DNA of 23,762 bases from Tubiluchus corallicola (GCA_030141605.1 JAQGDQ010001833.1:1-23762), one strand, 5' to 3'. Numbered from the stretch's first letter, positions 1 to 11,123 are shown. Notes: a model not told the origin generated them from the letters alone. Made by a program: numbers and translations.

Positions 1-10
1 ATTTTTCAAG

Positions 11-51
11 CAATACGTAACTTCGGTATTACTTCGTTCAGTTACGTATTG
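11..51. repeat. perfect 11-bp inverted repeat
   Basis: CAATACGTAAC at 11-21 is the exact reverse complement of GTTACGTATTG at 41-51, with a 19-nt spacer. It lies just before the 37-bp tandem array and could be the end of a small transposon or a hairpin. No target duplication is visible. Confidence 0.5.
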
Positions 52-55
52 TGCT

Positions 56-761
56 GCTAATCTTTCTGTCAGCTGTGTCTTTGCAAGCTTTCCCTAATCT
101 TTCTGTCAACTGTATCTTTGCAAGCTTTCTCCAATCTTTCTGTCAACTGTATTTTTGCAAGCTTTCTCTAATCTTTCTGTCAACTGTATCTTTGCAAGCT
201 TTCTCTAATCTTTCTGTCAGCTGTATCTTTGCAAGCTTTCCCTAATCTTTCTGTCAGCTGTATCTTTGCAAGCTTTCCCTAATCTTTCTGTCAGCTGTAT
301 CTTTGCAAGCTTTCCCTAATCTTTCTGTCAACTGTATCTTTGCAAGCTTTCCCTAATCTTTCTGTCAGCTGTATCTTTGCAAGCTTTCTCTAATCTTTCT
401 GTCAACTGTATCTTTGCAAGCTTTCCCTAATCTTTCTGTCAACTGTGTCTTTGCAAGCTTTCCCTAATATTTCTGTCAACTGTGTCTTTGCAAGCTTTCT
501 CTAATCTTTCTGTCAACTGTATCTTTGCAAGCTTTCCCTAATCTTTCTGTCAACTGTATCTTTGCAAGCTTTCCCTAATCTTTCTGTCAACTGTATCTTT
601 GCAAGCTTTCCCTAATCTTTCTGTCAACTGTATCTTTGCAAGCTTTCTCTAATCTTTCTGTCAACTGTGTCTTTGCAAGCTTTCTGTAATCTTTCTGTCA
701 ACTGTATCTTTGCAAGCTTTCCCTAATCTTTCTGTCAACTGTATCTTTGCAAGCTTTCTAA
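56..761. repeat. 37-bp minisatellite, about 19 copies
   Basis: The unit is CTAATCTTTCTGTCAACTG followed by TATCTTTGCAAGCTTTCC, with spacing of exactly 37 bp (for example 61, 98, 135). Copies differ at a few recurrent sites: CAACTG/CAGCTG, TTTCCC/TTTCTC and GTATC/GTGTC. Each unit holds the HindIII-like AAGCTT. The period is not a multiple of three, and the short open frame at the start is accidental. Confidence 0.95.
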
Positions 762-871
762 TTAGACTGATAGTGATGGGAGCTTTTAGCAGGGAATGTC
801 GAAATATTCATATGAAAAACAAAAGCACACGTCTAACAGTCTAAATAAACACGTCTCAGAGTTTAAATAAA

Positions 872-895
872 GATTATTACCATTATTATTATTAC

Positions 896-949
<54 letters not shown>
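872..949. repeat. ATT trinucleotide microsatellite
   Basis: This is a run of ATT/TTA triplets with two interruptions near the left end (ACC, ACT) and a pure stretch from about 893 onward. The flanking DNA from 762 to 1005 carries nothing else I recognise. Confidence 0.95.
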
Positions 950-1037
950 CCCTATCTATTCCCATGTGAACTTTCTAATCGCTTCATATGTTCTATGAAT
1001 GTTCACTATCTATGTTCATAAAAAACGTTTGACTCAC

Positions 1038-1338
1038 CAATAATAGCTTCAACGCTGTGATTCAGTATCAAATCAACGAACACACTCAAAGCTTTCTTGT
1101 GACTGCAGAACGAATCACCAATGATGTATTCCAGCGTGTCATTCGGCAAGAGATCCGGGTCGTCCCGGATGGCTTCTAGAGCTACGTCCACCGCAAACCT
1201 GCCGCCTCTGCTGGGATCCGTGCCCGGTCGCCGCTCCAGATCCCGTCCCATGAATCCGAACAGAAATCGACGAGCAATCGTCGCCGACACGTGGATGAGG
1301 AGGAGAAAGAGAAGCAGCGTCCCACAGCGTGGCTTCAT
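1038..1338 (-). CDS. first coding exon of a receptor with an ANF-receptor ligand-binding domain (partial)
   Basis: This exon encodes 100 complete residues plus one base (phase 1) and ends at the donor ATTG|GTGAGT. I chose the Met at 1338 because MKPRCGTLLLFLLLIHVSA is a typical signal peptide. An in-frame Met at 1413 would put a polar stretch ahead of it. The mature part has the start of a family I periplasmic-binding-like domain (ANF_receptor). It shows a beta strand (FLFGF), a helix AVDVALEAIRDDPDLLP, then YIIGDSFC with a cysteine, and ALSVFVDLILNHSVEAIIG. The pattern 'A.E.A...I..DP.LLP....' and 'DS.C....AL...VDL......IIG' occurs in natriuretic peptide receptors, receptor guanylyl cyclases and class C GPCRs. 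I cannot choose among these. Downstream exons would lie left of the window or in its first kilobase, where I find none. Confidence 0.75.
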
Positions 1339-1413
1339 TTGGAGGTGTCTTTGACTGTTACTGACAAGACTGCGAAACCAGGTTAAGCGTCGAGAATATA
1401 AAGTTAAGAGCAC

Positions 1414-2114
1414 AACGTAATGCGCATGCGCCGCAAATTACTAATCTACGTTGTTTGTATGATTTGTGGATTTGATCACTGGTTTTTTTCTTATGCACGC
1501 CTAACCATTTTATGGTTGTAGATGGCGCGCATGTTTATAAAAAACGAAATTTCTAATCTGCAAAAATTAAGCCTTTCTCCTACGTATTTGTCCAAGGGTT
1601 TAACTGTGCAAGAGCTTAGCAGTGTAAACGTTTTTAAACCGTATGTCAATACTATTTGCTTTTTATCTAAACTTGTTTTCTACGTTGACCACAAAACTGT
1701 TTTTCATACCAGTGCAGGCGTACTTTCGGTGCACTCTGGCAGTGATGCACTAAAGCCTATAGCAGATGACAGGCACTGCGCGCTACATGCATTTAGAAAG
1801 GAAAACCCACTAAGTTAAAACGAAAAATATTGTTTGCAATATACTACCAATACTATAGTACAGTGTGATGTTACAAAACATCCTACAAAATCAACAGTAT
1901 TATCTTGCAGAACGTACGTAAATAACCAATGCAAAATTTCTAAATTTTTACGCACTGTTTCGTTCATTTAGGTCAATTTAAAAACAATTTTATCTGAACT
2001 AACCTGATATAGATGCAGTTTAGGCCTACAGCAAAAACTATGCAAAAATCGTTCACAAAACTTCGTTGTGGAAAACTTGGCATGGGAACATTTTAACGAT
2101 CAACTGCTTTTCAG
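1414..2114. other. intergenic AT-rich stretch
   Basis: This is upstream DNA of the receptor exon. It contains the NRF-1-like site at 1421-1432 and a plus-strand open frame of 98 codons at 1522-1818 whose protein resembles nothing I know and shows no domain or splice signals. I see nothing else that can be supported. Confidence 0.5.
1421..1432. promoter_or_regulatory. NRF-1-like palindromic site upstream of the receptor exon
   Basis: The sequence TGCGCATGCGCC fits the nuclear respiratory factor 1 consensus (YGCGCAYGCGC). It lies 83 bp upstream of the chosen start codon in otherwise AT-rich DNA. NRF-1 sites cluster near transcription starts in animals, so it may mark the core promoter. No clear TATA box is visible. 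A functional role is inferred. Confidence 0.4.
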
Positions 2115-2221
2115 CCAGCAAGGTATACGTTGTGCATTTTTTATTTGAACTTGATGACAACAATATTATTGATGATACTAGTACAGCACACACATTGTAC
2201 AGGGTTTTGAAAAACTTGTCC

Positions 2222-4775
2222 GAATGGATAGAGGACAAATGGCAAAGTTGATGCCGAATCAAAAGCAGGTTGATGCATAACTTATAGGCTTTAGCGCATC
2301 ACTGCCAGAATGGATAGAGGACAAAAGGCAGAGTTCATGCCAGATGAAAAACAGGTTGCTGCATAACTTATAGGCTTTAGCGCATCACTGCCAGAATGCA
2401 TAAAGGACAAAAGGCAGAGTTCATGAAAAACAGGTTGATGCATAACTTACAGGCTTTAGCGCATCACTGCCAGAATGCACAGAGGACAAAAGGCAGAGTT
2501 CATGCCAGATGAAAAGCAGGTTGATGCACAACTTATAGGCTTTAGCGCATCACTGCCAGAATGGATAGAGGACAAAAGGCAGGGTTCATGCCAGATGAAA
2601 AACAGGTTGATGCATAACTTATAGGCTTTAGCGCATCACTGCCAGAATGGATAGAGGACAAAAGGCAGAGTTCATGCCAGATGAAAAACAGGTTGATGCA
2701 TAACTTACAGGCTTTAGCGCATCACTGCCAGAATGCATAAAGGACAAAAGGCAGAGTTCATGCCAGATGAAAAACAGGTTGATGCATAACTTACAGGCTT
2801 TAGCGCATCACTGCCAGAATGGATAAAGGACAAAAGGCAGAGTTCATGCCAGATGAAAAACAGGTTGATGCATAACTTACAGACTTTAGCGCATCACTGC
2901 CAGAATGGATAGAGGACAAAAGGCAGAGTTCATGCCAGATGAAAAACAGGTTTATGCATAACTTACAGGCTTTAGCGCATCACTGCCAGAATGCATAGAG
3001 GACAAAAGGCAGAGTTCATGAAAAACAGGTTTATGCATAACTTACAGGCTTCAGCGCATCACTGCCAGAATGCATAGAGGACAAAAGGCAGAGTTCATGC
3101 CAGATGAAAAACAGGTTGATGCATAACTTATAGGCTTTAGCGCATCACTGCCAGAATGCATAGAGGACAAAAGGCAGAGTTCATGCCAGATGAAAAACAG
3201 GTTGATGCATAACTTACAGGCTTTAGCGCATCACTGCCAGAATGCATAGAGGACAAAAGGCAGAGTTCATGAAAAACAGGTTTATGCATAACTTACAGAC
3301 TTTAGCGCATCACTGCCAGAATGCATAGAGGACAAAAGGCAGAGTTCATGCCAGATGAAAAACAGGTTTATGCATAACTTACAGGCTTTAGCGCATCACT
3401 GCCAGAATGCATAGAGGACAAAAGGCAGAGTTCATGCCAGATGAAAAACAGGTTGATGCATAACTTACAGGCTTTAGCGCATCACTGCCAGAATGCATAG
3501 AGGACAAAAGGCAGAGTTCATGCCAAATGAAAAACAGGTTGATGCATAACTTACAGGCTTTAGCGCATCACTGCCAGAATGCATAGAGGACAAAAGGCAG
3601 AGTTCATGCCAGATGAAAAACAGGTTGCTGCATAACTTATAGGCTTTAGCGCATCACTGCCAGAATGCATAGAGGACAAAAGGCAGAGTTCATGAAAAAC
3701 AGGTTGATGCATAACTTACAGGCTTTAGCGCATCACTGCCAGAATGCACAGAGGACAAAAGGCAGAGTTCATGAAAAACAGGTTGATGCATAACTTACAG
3801 GCTTTAGCGCATCACTGCCAGAATGGATAAAGGACAAAAGGCAGAGTTCATGCCAGATGAAAAACAGGTTGATGCATAACTTACAGGCTTTAGCGCATCA
3901 CTGCCAGAATGCATAGAGGACAAAAGGCAGAGTTCATGCCAGATGAAAAACAGGTTGATGCATAACTTACAGGCTTTAGCGCATCACTGCCAGAATGCAT
4001 AGAGGACAAAAGGCAGAGTTGATGAAAAACAGGTTTATGCATAACTTACAGACTTTAGCGCATCACTGCCAGAATGGATAGAGGACAAAAGGCAGAGTTC
4101 ATGCCAGATGAAAAACAGGTTGCTGCATAACTTATAGGCTTTAGCGCATCACTGCCAGAATGCATAGAGGACAAAAGGCAGAGTTCATGAAAAACAGGTT
4201 GATGCATAACTTACAGGCTTTAGCGCATCACTGCCAGAATGCACAGAGGACAAAAGGCAGAGTTCATGCCAGATGAAAAACAGGTTGATGCATAACTTAC
4301 AGGCTTTAGCGCATCACTGCCAGAATGGATAAAGGACAAAAGGCAGAGTTCATGCCAGATGAAAAACAGGTTGATGCATAACTTACAGGCTTTAGCGCAT
4401 CACTGCCAGAATGGATAAAGGACAAAAGGCAGAGTTCATGCCAGATGAAAAACAGGTTGATGCATAACTTACAGGCTTTAGCGCATCACTGCCAGAATGC
4501 ATAGAGGACAAAAGGCAGAGTTCATGCCAGATGAAAAACAGGTTGATGCATAACTTACAGGCTTTAGCGCATCACTGCCAGAATGCATAGAGGACAAAAG
4601 GCAGAGTTCATGAAAAACAGGTTTATGCATAACTTACAGACTTTAGCGCATCACTGCCAGAATGGATAGAGGACAAAAGGCAGAGTTCATGCCAGATGAA
4701 AAGCAGGTTGATGCATAACTTACAGGCTTTAGCGCATCACTGCCAGAATGGATAGAGGACAAACACCAAAGTTGA
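2222..4775. repeat. 86/79-bp satellite-like tandem array, about 30 copies
   Basis: The consensus unit contains TTAGCGCATCACTGCCAGAA, then GCATAGAGGACAAAAGGCAG, AGTTCATGCCAGATGAAAAA and CAGGTTGATGCATAACTTACAGGC. Spacing is 86 bp (for example 2294 to 2380). About eight copies lack a 7-bp block (CCAGATG) and are 79 bp long. Variable sites include TGGATAGAGG/TGCATAGAGG/TGCATAAAGG and TTGATG/TTGCTG/TTTATG. Variants recur in the same combinations, which indicates higher-order duplication. The unit has no long open frame. Confidence 0.95.
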
Positions 4776-6366
4776 TGCAAATTGATCTGTGATTATTATT
4801 CTCTAAAACAAACAATGTTGCAGCCGTTGTTAATATTGTAAAGAAACGATCTCTGTAACATTGTGCATTTGGTAACCTGTACGGAGTGAACAATATTTTA
4901 ATATAATAGGCAGCTTGCACTTAACACGATATATAACATACAGTATCTTAACAAACAATTCAACACAATATTATACGCTTTATTTACAACAGATAATAGT
5001 AAGTCAAAACACGCAATATATTATAGTAAATATATCATTGATTTTCTGCATCAGTGGTTTCGAATCAGTAATCACAATCAGCTTAGCTACAATAAATAAA
5101 ATTGCTTCGCCAGAAAAATATATCATATGCATTGAACATTCTTGCAGGAAATCCTTATCCTTACACATCTGGAACGCTCCATTTTCTGAATGGAAAAAGA
5201 AACTCTGATTGAATAAACATTTTTCATCAACAGACAACGGGGTGCTCATATTTAATTCTCTACGAATTACATGCATTATATAATGGGATATTATAAATAG
5301 TTCACATTACAAGAAAAGCAGCTTGTAGGGTGACGTCAAATAGAAAACAAAGCTTGAAAATCCCAGGGGAACAGACAATCCTAAAGATTCCCACTCAGTG
5401 AACCTACATGTACTGCATATTTCCTGGTTACGAAAATACAAATATTTCTAAAAAAAAGGAAAATTAGGGCATTTTAATGAAAAGATATCATGTAAACGGG
5501 TCCGACATTAATATCACCCACTGAGGTCAGCCACATGTGAGCTATGAAAGTTTAAAAAATTTAATGTGCGAGCTAGAAGTTACGAAAAAATACAGATTTG
5601 CAGTCAATTCTTCAGCAACGTTAATGCCAATACATGACGTGACATCATGTAAGAAAAATACATGAAAGTGAAACTGATTTTGATTTCAAAGTCACATGCA
5701 TTCACTGATTGAAAGCTTGCTTTTCGGAAGTAGAACGTTATGCAGTAGTTTCTAATCAAACTTAAGTACATCAAGGTTAACAATTTTGTAAAAAGTTTGC
5801 TGGAAGTTTTAGGAACTGCAACGGGCCTCAAAATTCGGATTTATTTGGGAATGAACAGGGTGTGTTTAGGTTTACAGCAACAACGTTTTGAATAATTTAG
5901 TCTTATAAGCAATGAAATACAAAACTACTTACAAGGAAAAAGGAAAAATTGAACAAAATCTTTGTCAGTTCTTTAATAGAAACAAGAAATTCTGAACTAA
6001 AAGCAATTCTTCCAAAACCTTTTTGTCACAGGCAAACTAATACAAAATCTTTAAACAAAAAGCTTGTTTGAACTACGAAATCCTTCATACATAGAAAACA
6101 AAAAAGTATTCAAATGAACATATTTTCCTGAAAAAAGTCTAAAAGAAAAGATAAAGCTTTACAATCACAACAGCAACTAATGAGCTTAAACACTACAAAA
6201 TACTAATATTTCAATGTCCATGATGTTTAATCTCCCAAGACAAAATAATGTCTTTACAACGGCATGATAATATTGTTCAGTGTCGCATTGTTCACCTTGC
6301 GGAAATTTTTCACGAAAGTGGGTCAATGATTATGAAGAATTAATGTAACAAACTACTGTTAAGACA
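4776..6366. other. intergenic AT-rich stretch
   Basis: This is unique-looking AT-rich sequence between the 86-bp array and the 42-bp array. Several overlapping open frames of 60 to 100 codons exist on both strands (4915-5208 plus, 5004-5276 minus, 5604-5831 minus). None has a recognisable domain, and they overlap each other. I see no gene. Confidence 0.5.
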
Positions 6367-6996
6367 GCTGCACTGGTACAACTTGTGCCTGGCAACCAAT
6401 GTCATCTGGCTGCACTGGTACAACTTGTGCTTGGCAACCAATGTCATCCGGCTGCACTGGTACAACTTGTGCCTGGCAACCAATGTCATCCGGCTGCACT
6501 GGTACAACTTGTGCCTGGCAACCAATGTCATCCGGCTGAACTGGTACAACTTGTGCCTGGCAACCAATGTCATCCGGCTGCACTAGTCCAACTTGTGCCT
6601 GGCAACCAATGTCATCCAGCTGCACTGGTGCAACTTGTGCCTGGCAACCAATGCCATCCAGCTAGACTGGCACAACTTGTTCTTGGCAACCAATGTCATC
6701 CGGCTGCATTGATACAACTTGTGCCTGCCAACCAATGTCATCCGGCTGCACTCATACAACTTGTGCCTGGCAACCAATGTCATCCGGCTGCACTGGTACA
6801 ACTTGTGCCTGGCAACCAATGTCATCCGGCTGCACTGGTACAACTTGTGCCTGGCAACCAATGTCATCCGGCTGCACTGGTACAACTTGTGCCTGCCAAC
6901 CAATGTCATCCGGCTGCACTGGTACAACTTGTGCCTGCCAACCAATGTCATCCGGCTGCATTGATACAACTTGTGCCTGGCATCCAATGTCATCCT
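6367..6996. repeat. 42-bp minisatellite, 15 copies, open in several frames
   Basis: The unit is GCTGCACTGGTACAACTTGT followed by GCCTGGCAACCAATGTCATCCG. The period is 42 bp, so the frame is kept from unit to unit and long open frames appear on both strands. Examples are a plus-strand frame repeating GNQCHPAALVQLVP and minus-strand frames repeating MTLVARHKLYQCSR or DDIGCQAQVVPVQP. Because frames are open in parallel and no splice signals or flanking coding sequence stand out, I read this as a non-coding minisatellite. It lies downstream of the NHE8 gene. Confidence 0.93.
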
Positions 6997-7502
6997 GGAA
7001 AGTAAAATCGTTAACCGAAAACAACTACAAAATTAATAGGATGCTAATCATCAAGTAATTAGATTTTAGTCACAAGTGAACAAACCCTGTAGATTAAAAT
7101 TAAAATTTCTCAGAGCTTTCACAAACTGAAACTTATACAAGCTGCTAGCACATGATGTTTTTATTACATCAAAATTGCGTAACTATATCAGCTTTAATTA
7201 TCAACAGTTTGCGACCAATGTATTAGATTCCATCTAACAACCGACACTGATTAAACTAATGGCTGAAATGTAGTAGTATCCATTTCAATATGATAGGTGA
7301 AGACTAGACTGGTCGTTTTAAAATTTGCCACAAAAACTGATTATCTGACGTAAGTATTCTGCACAAATAATGCAATGACGTAAGGAGGCCGTTAAATGTT
7401 AGTGTCAAGTGACGAAAATTAGTCCAATTTATACATTATGAAAGCAATAAATTATTTTCAAATAGCTGCTGTTCAAATGGCATTTTGAATTATCAGCTTC
7501 GT
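6997..7502. other. intergenic stretch downstream of NHE8
   Basis: This is AT-rich DNA beyond the likely NHE8 polyadenylation site. It holds a second AATAAA on the minus strand at 7165-7160. I see no other feature. Confidence 0.4.
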
Positions 7503-7508
7503 TTTATT
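7503..7508 (-). terminator. candidate polyadenylation signal for NHE8
   Basis: On the minus strand this reads AATAAA, 189 nt downstream of the NHE8 stop codon, so the 3' UTR would be about 200 nt. A second AATAAA lies further downstream at 7165-7160. Such hexamers are common by chance in AT-rich sequence, and no cleavage site can be proved from the sequence. Confidence 0.35.
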
Positions 7509-7696
7509 TGTAAATGAATAAAATGTAATAAAAAGGCGTCAAATGAAGGCAATTCGTACTTCGTGTAATCTTCGTGTAATCTTAAAGATGTCGCAACACA
7601 AAGAGCAACTTTCTTCTCGTGAAAAATCACAAGTAAAAGAAGTGACTAAAGCGGGAGTAAACATATTCGGTATATCTAGTATTTACCTGACTAAAA

Positions 7697-7846
7697 CTAA
7701 CTGTGATTACTTGTGTTAGAATTTGGGGAAACCATGAGAATTGTCTCCTCTTCTGAATCGTGATCGGAATCAGACGCTTCGCCGCGCACTTCCTTGTACC
7801 ATCGGTCCGTCAGATTTGACATTTGGCTTCTCCCATCTCTTAATTC
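7697..7846 (-). CDS. SLC9A8: NHE8 terminal coding exon with stop codon
   Basis: This last coding exon is 150 bp: 49 codons plus TAG at 7699-7697. The acceptor is atgcttccag|GAA, with a plausible branch-point region (gctgac) about 40 bp upstream. The encoded tail starts ELRDGRSQMSNLTDRWYKEV. That matches the vertebrate NHE8 ending EDLHHGRIQMKTLTNKWYEEVR in length and in the QM..LT..WY.EVR core. An acidic serine-rich stretch (ASDSDHDSEEE) and a short non-acidic end (ILMVSPNSNTSNHS) follow. The acidic serines resemble casein kinase 2 sites, but that is inference. The end is about ten residues longer than the human tail. The overlapping plus-strand reading frame here is only a shadow. Confidence 0.92.
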   Translation of the reverse strand, partial: ELRDGRSQMSNLTDRWYKEVRGEASDSDHDSEEETILMVSPNSNTSNHS

Positions 7847-8396
7847 CTGGAAGCATTTACATTTTAACATGTCAGCTTACACGTTTACCCACAATTCCGG
7901 GTTTATTACTGCGGTTGTTCAACAAGTTCCTAATAACTGACTTACGAAGCACTGCAGGGTTAAGGATATGGGTTCGCATTCAGACTTCAAACGTTTTTTA
8001 ATGACTTTTTCTAAAGCCTACAATAGAATTTAGCAGTTTTTCTTTACTAGACGAATGATTAAAGCAGGTGTTTATATTGGACATGGGATAGTTAGGGGCT
8101 TATAATCACATTACAATGACATTAGGAACATTTGGCTTCATACACAGTTAAATTAGTATGTTAAGTTTTTCACAAGGTTACCCTGAGTCAGACTGGGTGT
8201 TGTAAAATTGACTGGATTAATCAGTAAAGCTGCTGTAACAATAAACTAGGCTAATTTAACCACAAATCTGGCACAGGCATAAAAATAGCTTTAGAACAGT
8301 CATTAGATTCTTTCACCTAGAATTTGAGTTAGCTGAGAAGTTTGACCTTCTGAGGTTATACAGCTTATCACTGTGTAGCTTATTGAGAAAGAGGTA
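7847..8396 (-). other. NHE8 last intron, 3' part
   Basis: This is intron sequence immediately upstream of the terminal exon, with a pyrimidine-poor acceptor region. No repeat or open frame of note is present before the 23-bp array. Confidence 0.6.
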
Positions 8397-8670
8397 AACA
8401 TGAATAAACAATTGAGGTATACACGAGTAAACAATTGAGGTATACACGAGTAAACAATCGAGGTATACACAAGTAAACAATTGAGGTATACACGTGTAAA
8501 CAATCGAGGTATACACGAGTAAACAATCGAGGTATACACGAGTAAACAATCGAGGTATACACGAGTAAACAATCGAGGTATACACGAGTAAACAATCGAG
8601 GTATACACGAGTAAACAATCGAGGTATACACGAGTAAACAATCGAGGTATACACGAGTAAACAATTGAAT
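8397..8670. repeat. 23-bp minisatellite, about 12 copies
   Basis: The unit is AAACAATCGAGGTATACACG plus AGT, with 23-bp spacing (8461, 8484, ...). The main variant is AATTGAGG for AATCGAGG. The inner part GTATAC is palindromic. Since 23 is not a multiple of three, the minus-strand frames of 94 to 168 codons cycle through three peptides and are not evidence of a gene. It lies in the last intron of NHE8. Confidence 0.94.
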
Positions 8671-9629
8671 AAATAATCGCGAGGTAAATAAAAATGTTAA
8701 AAAATGAAATGCAAAAATGGATATTTTGCACTGAAACCTGATTTACACTATGGAGATAAATAAGTGACAGGTAACAGGTAGCTGCAGTATTTGTCATCAG
8801 CTTCCTCAAGGTGGTCTAATTGAGAAACCCGAGTTGAGCACAGTTCAGGTTAAAAGGTAAATTAAGGTGATTATCTTCACAGCATGCTTATTGCTCGCAG
8901 TCCGGAGTAATTATTATTTGTTCGAAAACATCGAATGTGCTTATTAAAAACATTAGCTGTTTGTACAATGCACTTGCTTGAATGACCGAATGTAGATTAA
9001 TAAATTATCTTATCAGAATTGTGCTAACTCAAGTGTATTTTTAGATTACATTACATTAGGAGTACTAAATGTTTAAATGTGATCAGACCTTAGGATCCCT
9101 TTTATGTATTTAGGGTAAATTTTAAGACAGTTATTGTTATTATTTACTTGTTATATTATTCATTGCATGACATCTGCTGCCTTTGTATGTGTATGTCTTT
9201 GTTACCATGTTTGTATATATATATATATATGAGGATTCATACATCAGTTTTATAAACTGTCTAATCTGAATCAAATACACTATGTTTAAACTAAGTGTAT
9301 TTTTGCAATATGGTTTTAAATTTTCGTAACATTGAAACGGTGGATAATGACAATGAGAATAAAACCAAGATGATGTAATATAAGAATGCCGGAGAATAAG
9401 AATAATTGAATTTATTGAGTTTAGAGCAGAGCAAGGAGGGGAAGCAAAACATTCGTACAAAAGTTTTACATGCAAAAGAGTTTTCAGTAATTTTGCTTCT
9501 GAAGTTTTAATGTAACAAAAATGTCTGAATGGGTCTGATTCACTGCTTTGCTCATTGCTGGTCAAGCTGGTCAATACCATTGCAGTACATCAGATTTGTT
9601 CTCAAAAACTAAAGTTATTTTTTATAATA
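8671..9629 (-). other. NHE8 intron stretch
   Basis: This AT-rich intron DNA contains a TA dinucleotide run at 9213-9230. A minus-strand open frame of 146 codons (9140-9580) passes through that run, shows no domain or signal, and is probably chance. Confidence 0.5.
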
Positions 9630-9637
9630 CCACTGTC
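9630..9637. repeat. target site duplication, left copy
   Basis: CCACTGTC lies directly before the MITE at 9638-9872 and is repeated exactly at 9873-9880. Confidence 0.9.
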
Positions 9638-9872
9638 CAGGGCCTATTTCAAGGGGGGGGGGAAGTGGGGATACTTCCCCGGGGCCGCACCCTCCAGGGG
9701 GGCCTCGCGCCAAGGTAACATTATTTTTTTTGCTTTATGCGAACACACTGTATAACTCCATATCTTCTCTTCGAAAATGCTTCTCCGGCGTTCTAGCAGT
9801 TCAAAAATTTTCCCCGAGGGGGCCTCACACACTCCACTTCCCCGGGCCTCGCTTAGGCTGAAATAGGCCCTG
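9638..9872 (+). mobile_element. hAT-type MITE, copy 1 (235 bp)
   Basis: The element begins CAGGGCCTATTTCA and ends with the reverse complement TGAAATAGGCCCTG. It is flanked by a perfect 8-bp target duplication, CCACTGTC, at 9630-9637 and 9873-9880. The 8-bp duplication and CAGGG ends are typical of the hAT superfamily. It has no coding capacity, so it is non-autonomous. The ends are G/C-rich, in contrast to the AT-rich intron. It matches the element at 11322-11749 in reverse orientation, including blocks such as CAAAAATTTTC and TTATGCGAACA. Confidence 0.9.
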
Positions 9873-9880
9873 CCACTGTC

Positions 9881-11123
9881 TAGTGGAAAGGAATATGTTG
9901 TAGTATCTTTCCACTCATTTACGAGATTCCAGACTCATTGTTAAACTAAAGTTCAAAGCGATTAACACATATAATATCGAAAGGGAAAAGGGAAAATACT
10001 GTTTTTAAAATGATTTACTGGGAAAGAATTATCACCAAGGCAGTTTAATTTCATTCTTGCAGAATTAGCTTTTCGCTGTTACACGCATTTCACAATTTTG
10101 CCTAATACCTGGACACAGAACATCTCAACAATGCATAAAAAACAGGCGTGGCGAAATCGCGTGTTGGCGATAATGGTAAATCATAGACATTGTTGTACTG
10201 TTTCACTGTACGTCAATTTTCACTTTCGGAAACACCTGCAGCACGTTCGTGGAAAGTTTGTTCATGAAAAATATTATGTTCAATTGTGACGTCATCATTT
10301 CCTGTCGTCATCATCATCATCATGCTGACATCATCATCATCTTGCTGACATCATCATCGGCCATTAATTAAAGGGGAAGAAAGGGGATTTTTAAAGTATG
10401 TCTAGAAAAACCTTCCATGCAAAGCTATATTACTTACTATCACGCTTAGCTAGTTGAAAGACTTTTGTAATTGGAAAAGAAAATTCTTAACAATTTAAAA
10501 TATTCATGCCACTTGGTAAAATGGCACAGAATCCAGTGTGCATCTCTTGTTCACCAAAAAACACATTAATGATCTTACTGAAAAGATAAACTTTTTGTTA
10601 GGAAATAGTTAGTTAGCAAATAGTGTGCTGCAAATTTTTCAAACCTTACACGATGTTATCTAAACTTGTTTCAAATAACTTACTGATAAAATAGCTGCAC
10701 CTAACGGTCGCCGCAGGAGTTTATATTTACACGTTTTACACAGTGTTACTGTTAACACAAGCTCCGTATGCAATAAGGCAGTATATGTAAGTAATATCAA
10801 ATTTCTAAAAGAATTTTTTAAGCTTGAACAGTGGTTTCTGTGCTTTACATTTTTAAGTTATTATTTACGTATCAAAAACACTTTGGCACTATTACAGGTG
10901 TTAAAATGAAAACTTTAGAACAGGGCAGGATATGAAAAATCATCCCATTTCCTGTAAATAACAAGGTTAATATGGTTGTCCATACTAAGTGCCGTTGTTT
11001 TGAATTCGACAGACTAAACACAATCACGCAAAGCAATCAGACATTAAACCGACATTAATATCACTTTTTACGACTTCAAATGTTTCCGTTCATTAAGCTC
11101 TCACGACAATCGGCTAATCTCAC
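9881..11123 (-). other. NHE8 last intron, 5' part
   Basis: This is intron sequence between the MITE and the donor of the exon at 11124-11267. It contains an ATC-rich simple repeat at 10307-10358 and otherwise nothing recognisable. Confidence 0.6.
10307..10358. repeat. ATC microsatellite
   Basis: Three runs of CAT/ATC triplets are separated by CTGACA or CTTGCTGACA. Confidence 0.85.

Noticed and set aside
1522-1818. 98-codon plus-strand open frame near the NRF-1-like site, as a divergent gene
   Set aside because: No recognisable domain, no splice signals and no polyadenylation context. The length is within what AT-rich random sequence gives now and then.
7741-8001. Plus-strand 86-codon open frame over the NHE8 terminal exon
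   Set aside because: It is antisense to a securely identified exon and shows no domain.
8303-8809. 168-codon minus-strand frame over the 23-bp array
   Set aside because: The period is not a multiple of three and all three minus frames are open, so it is a property of the repeat.
9140-9580. 146-codon minus-strand open frame inside an NHE8 intron
   Set aside because: It passes through a TA microsatellite (giving YIYIY), has no domain or signal, and no homologous pattern I recognise.
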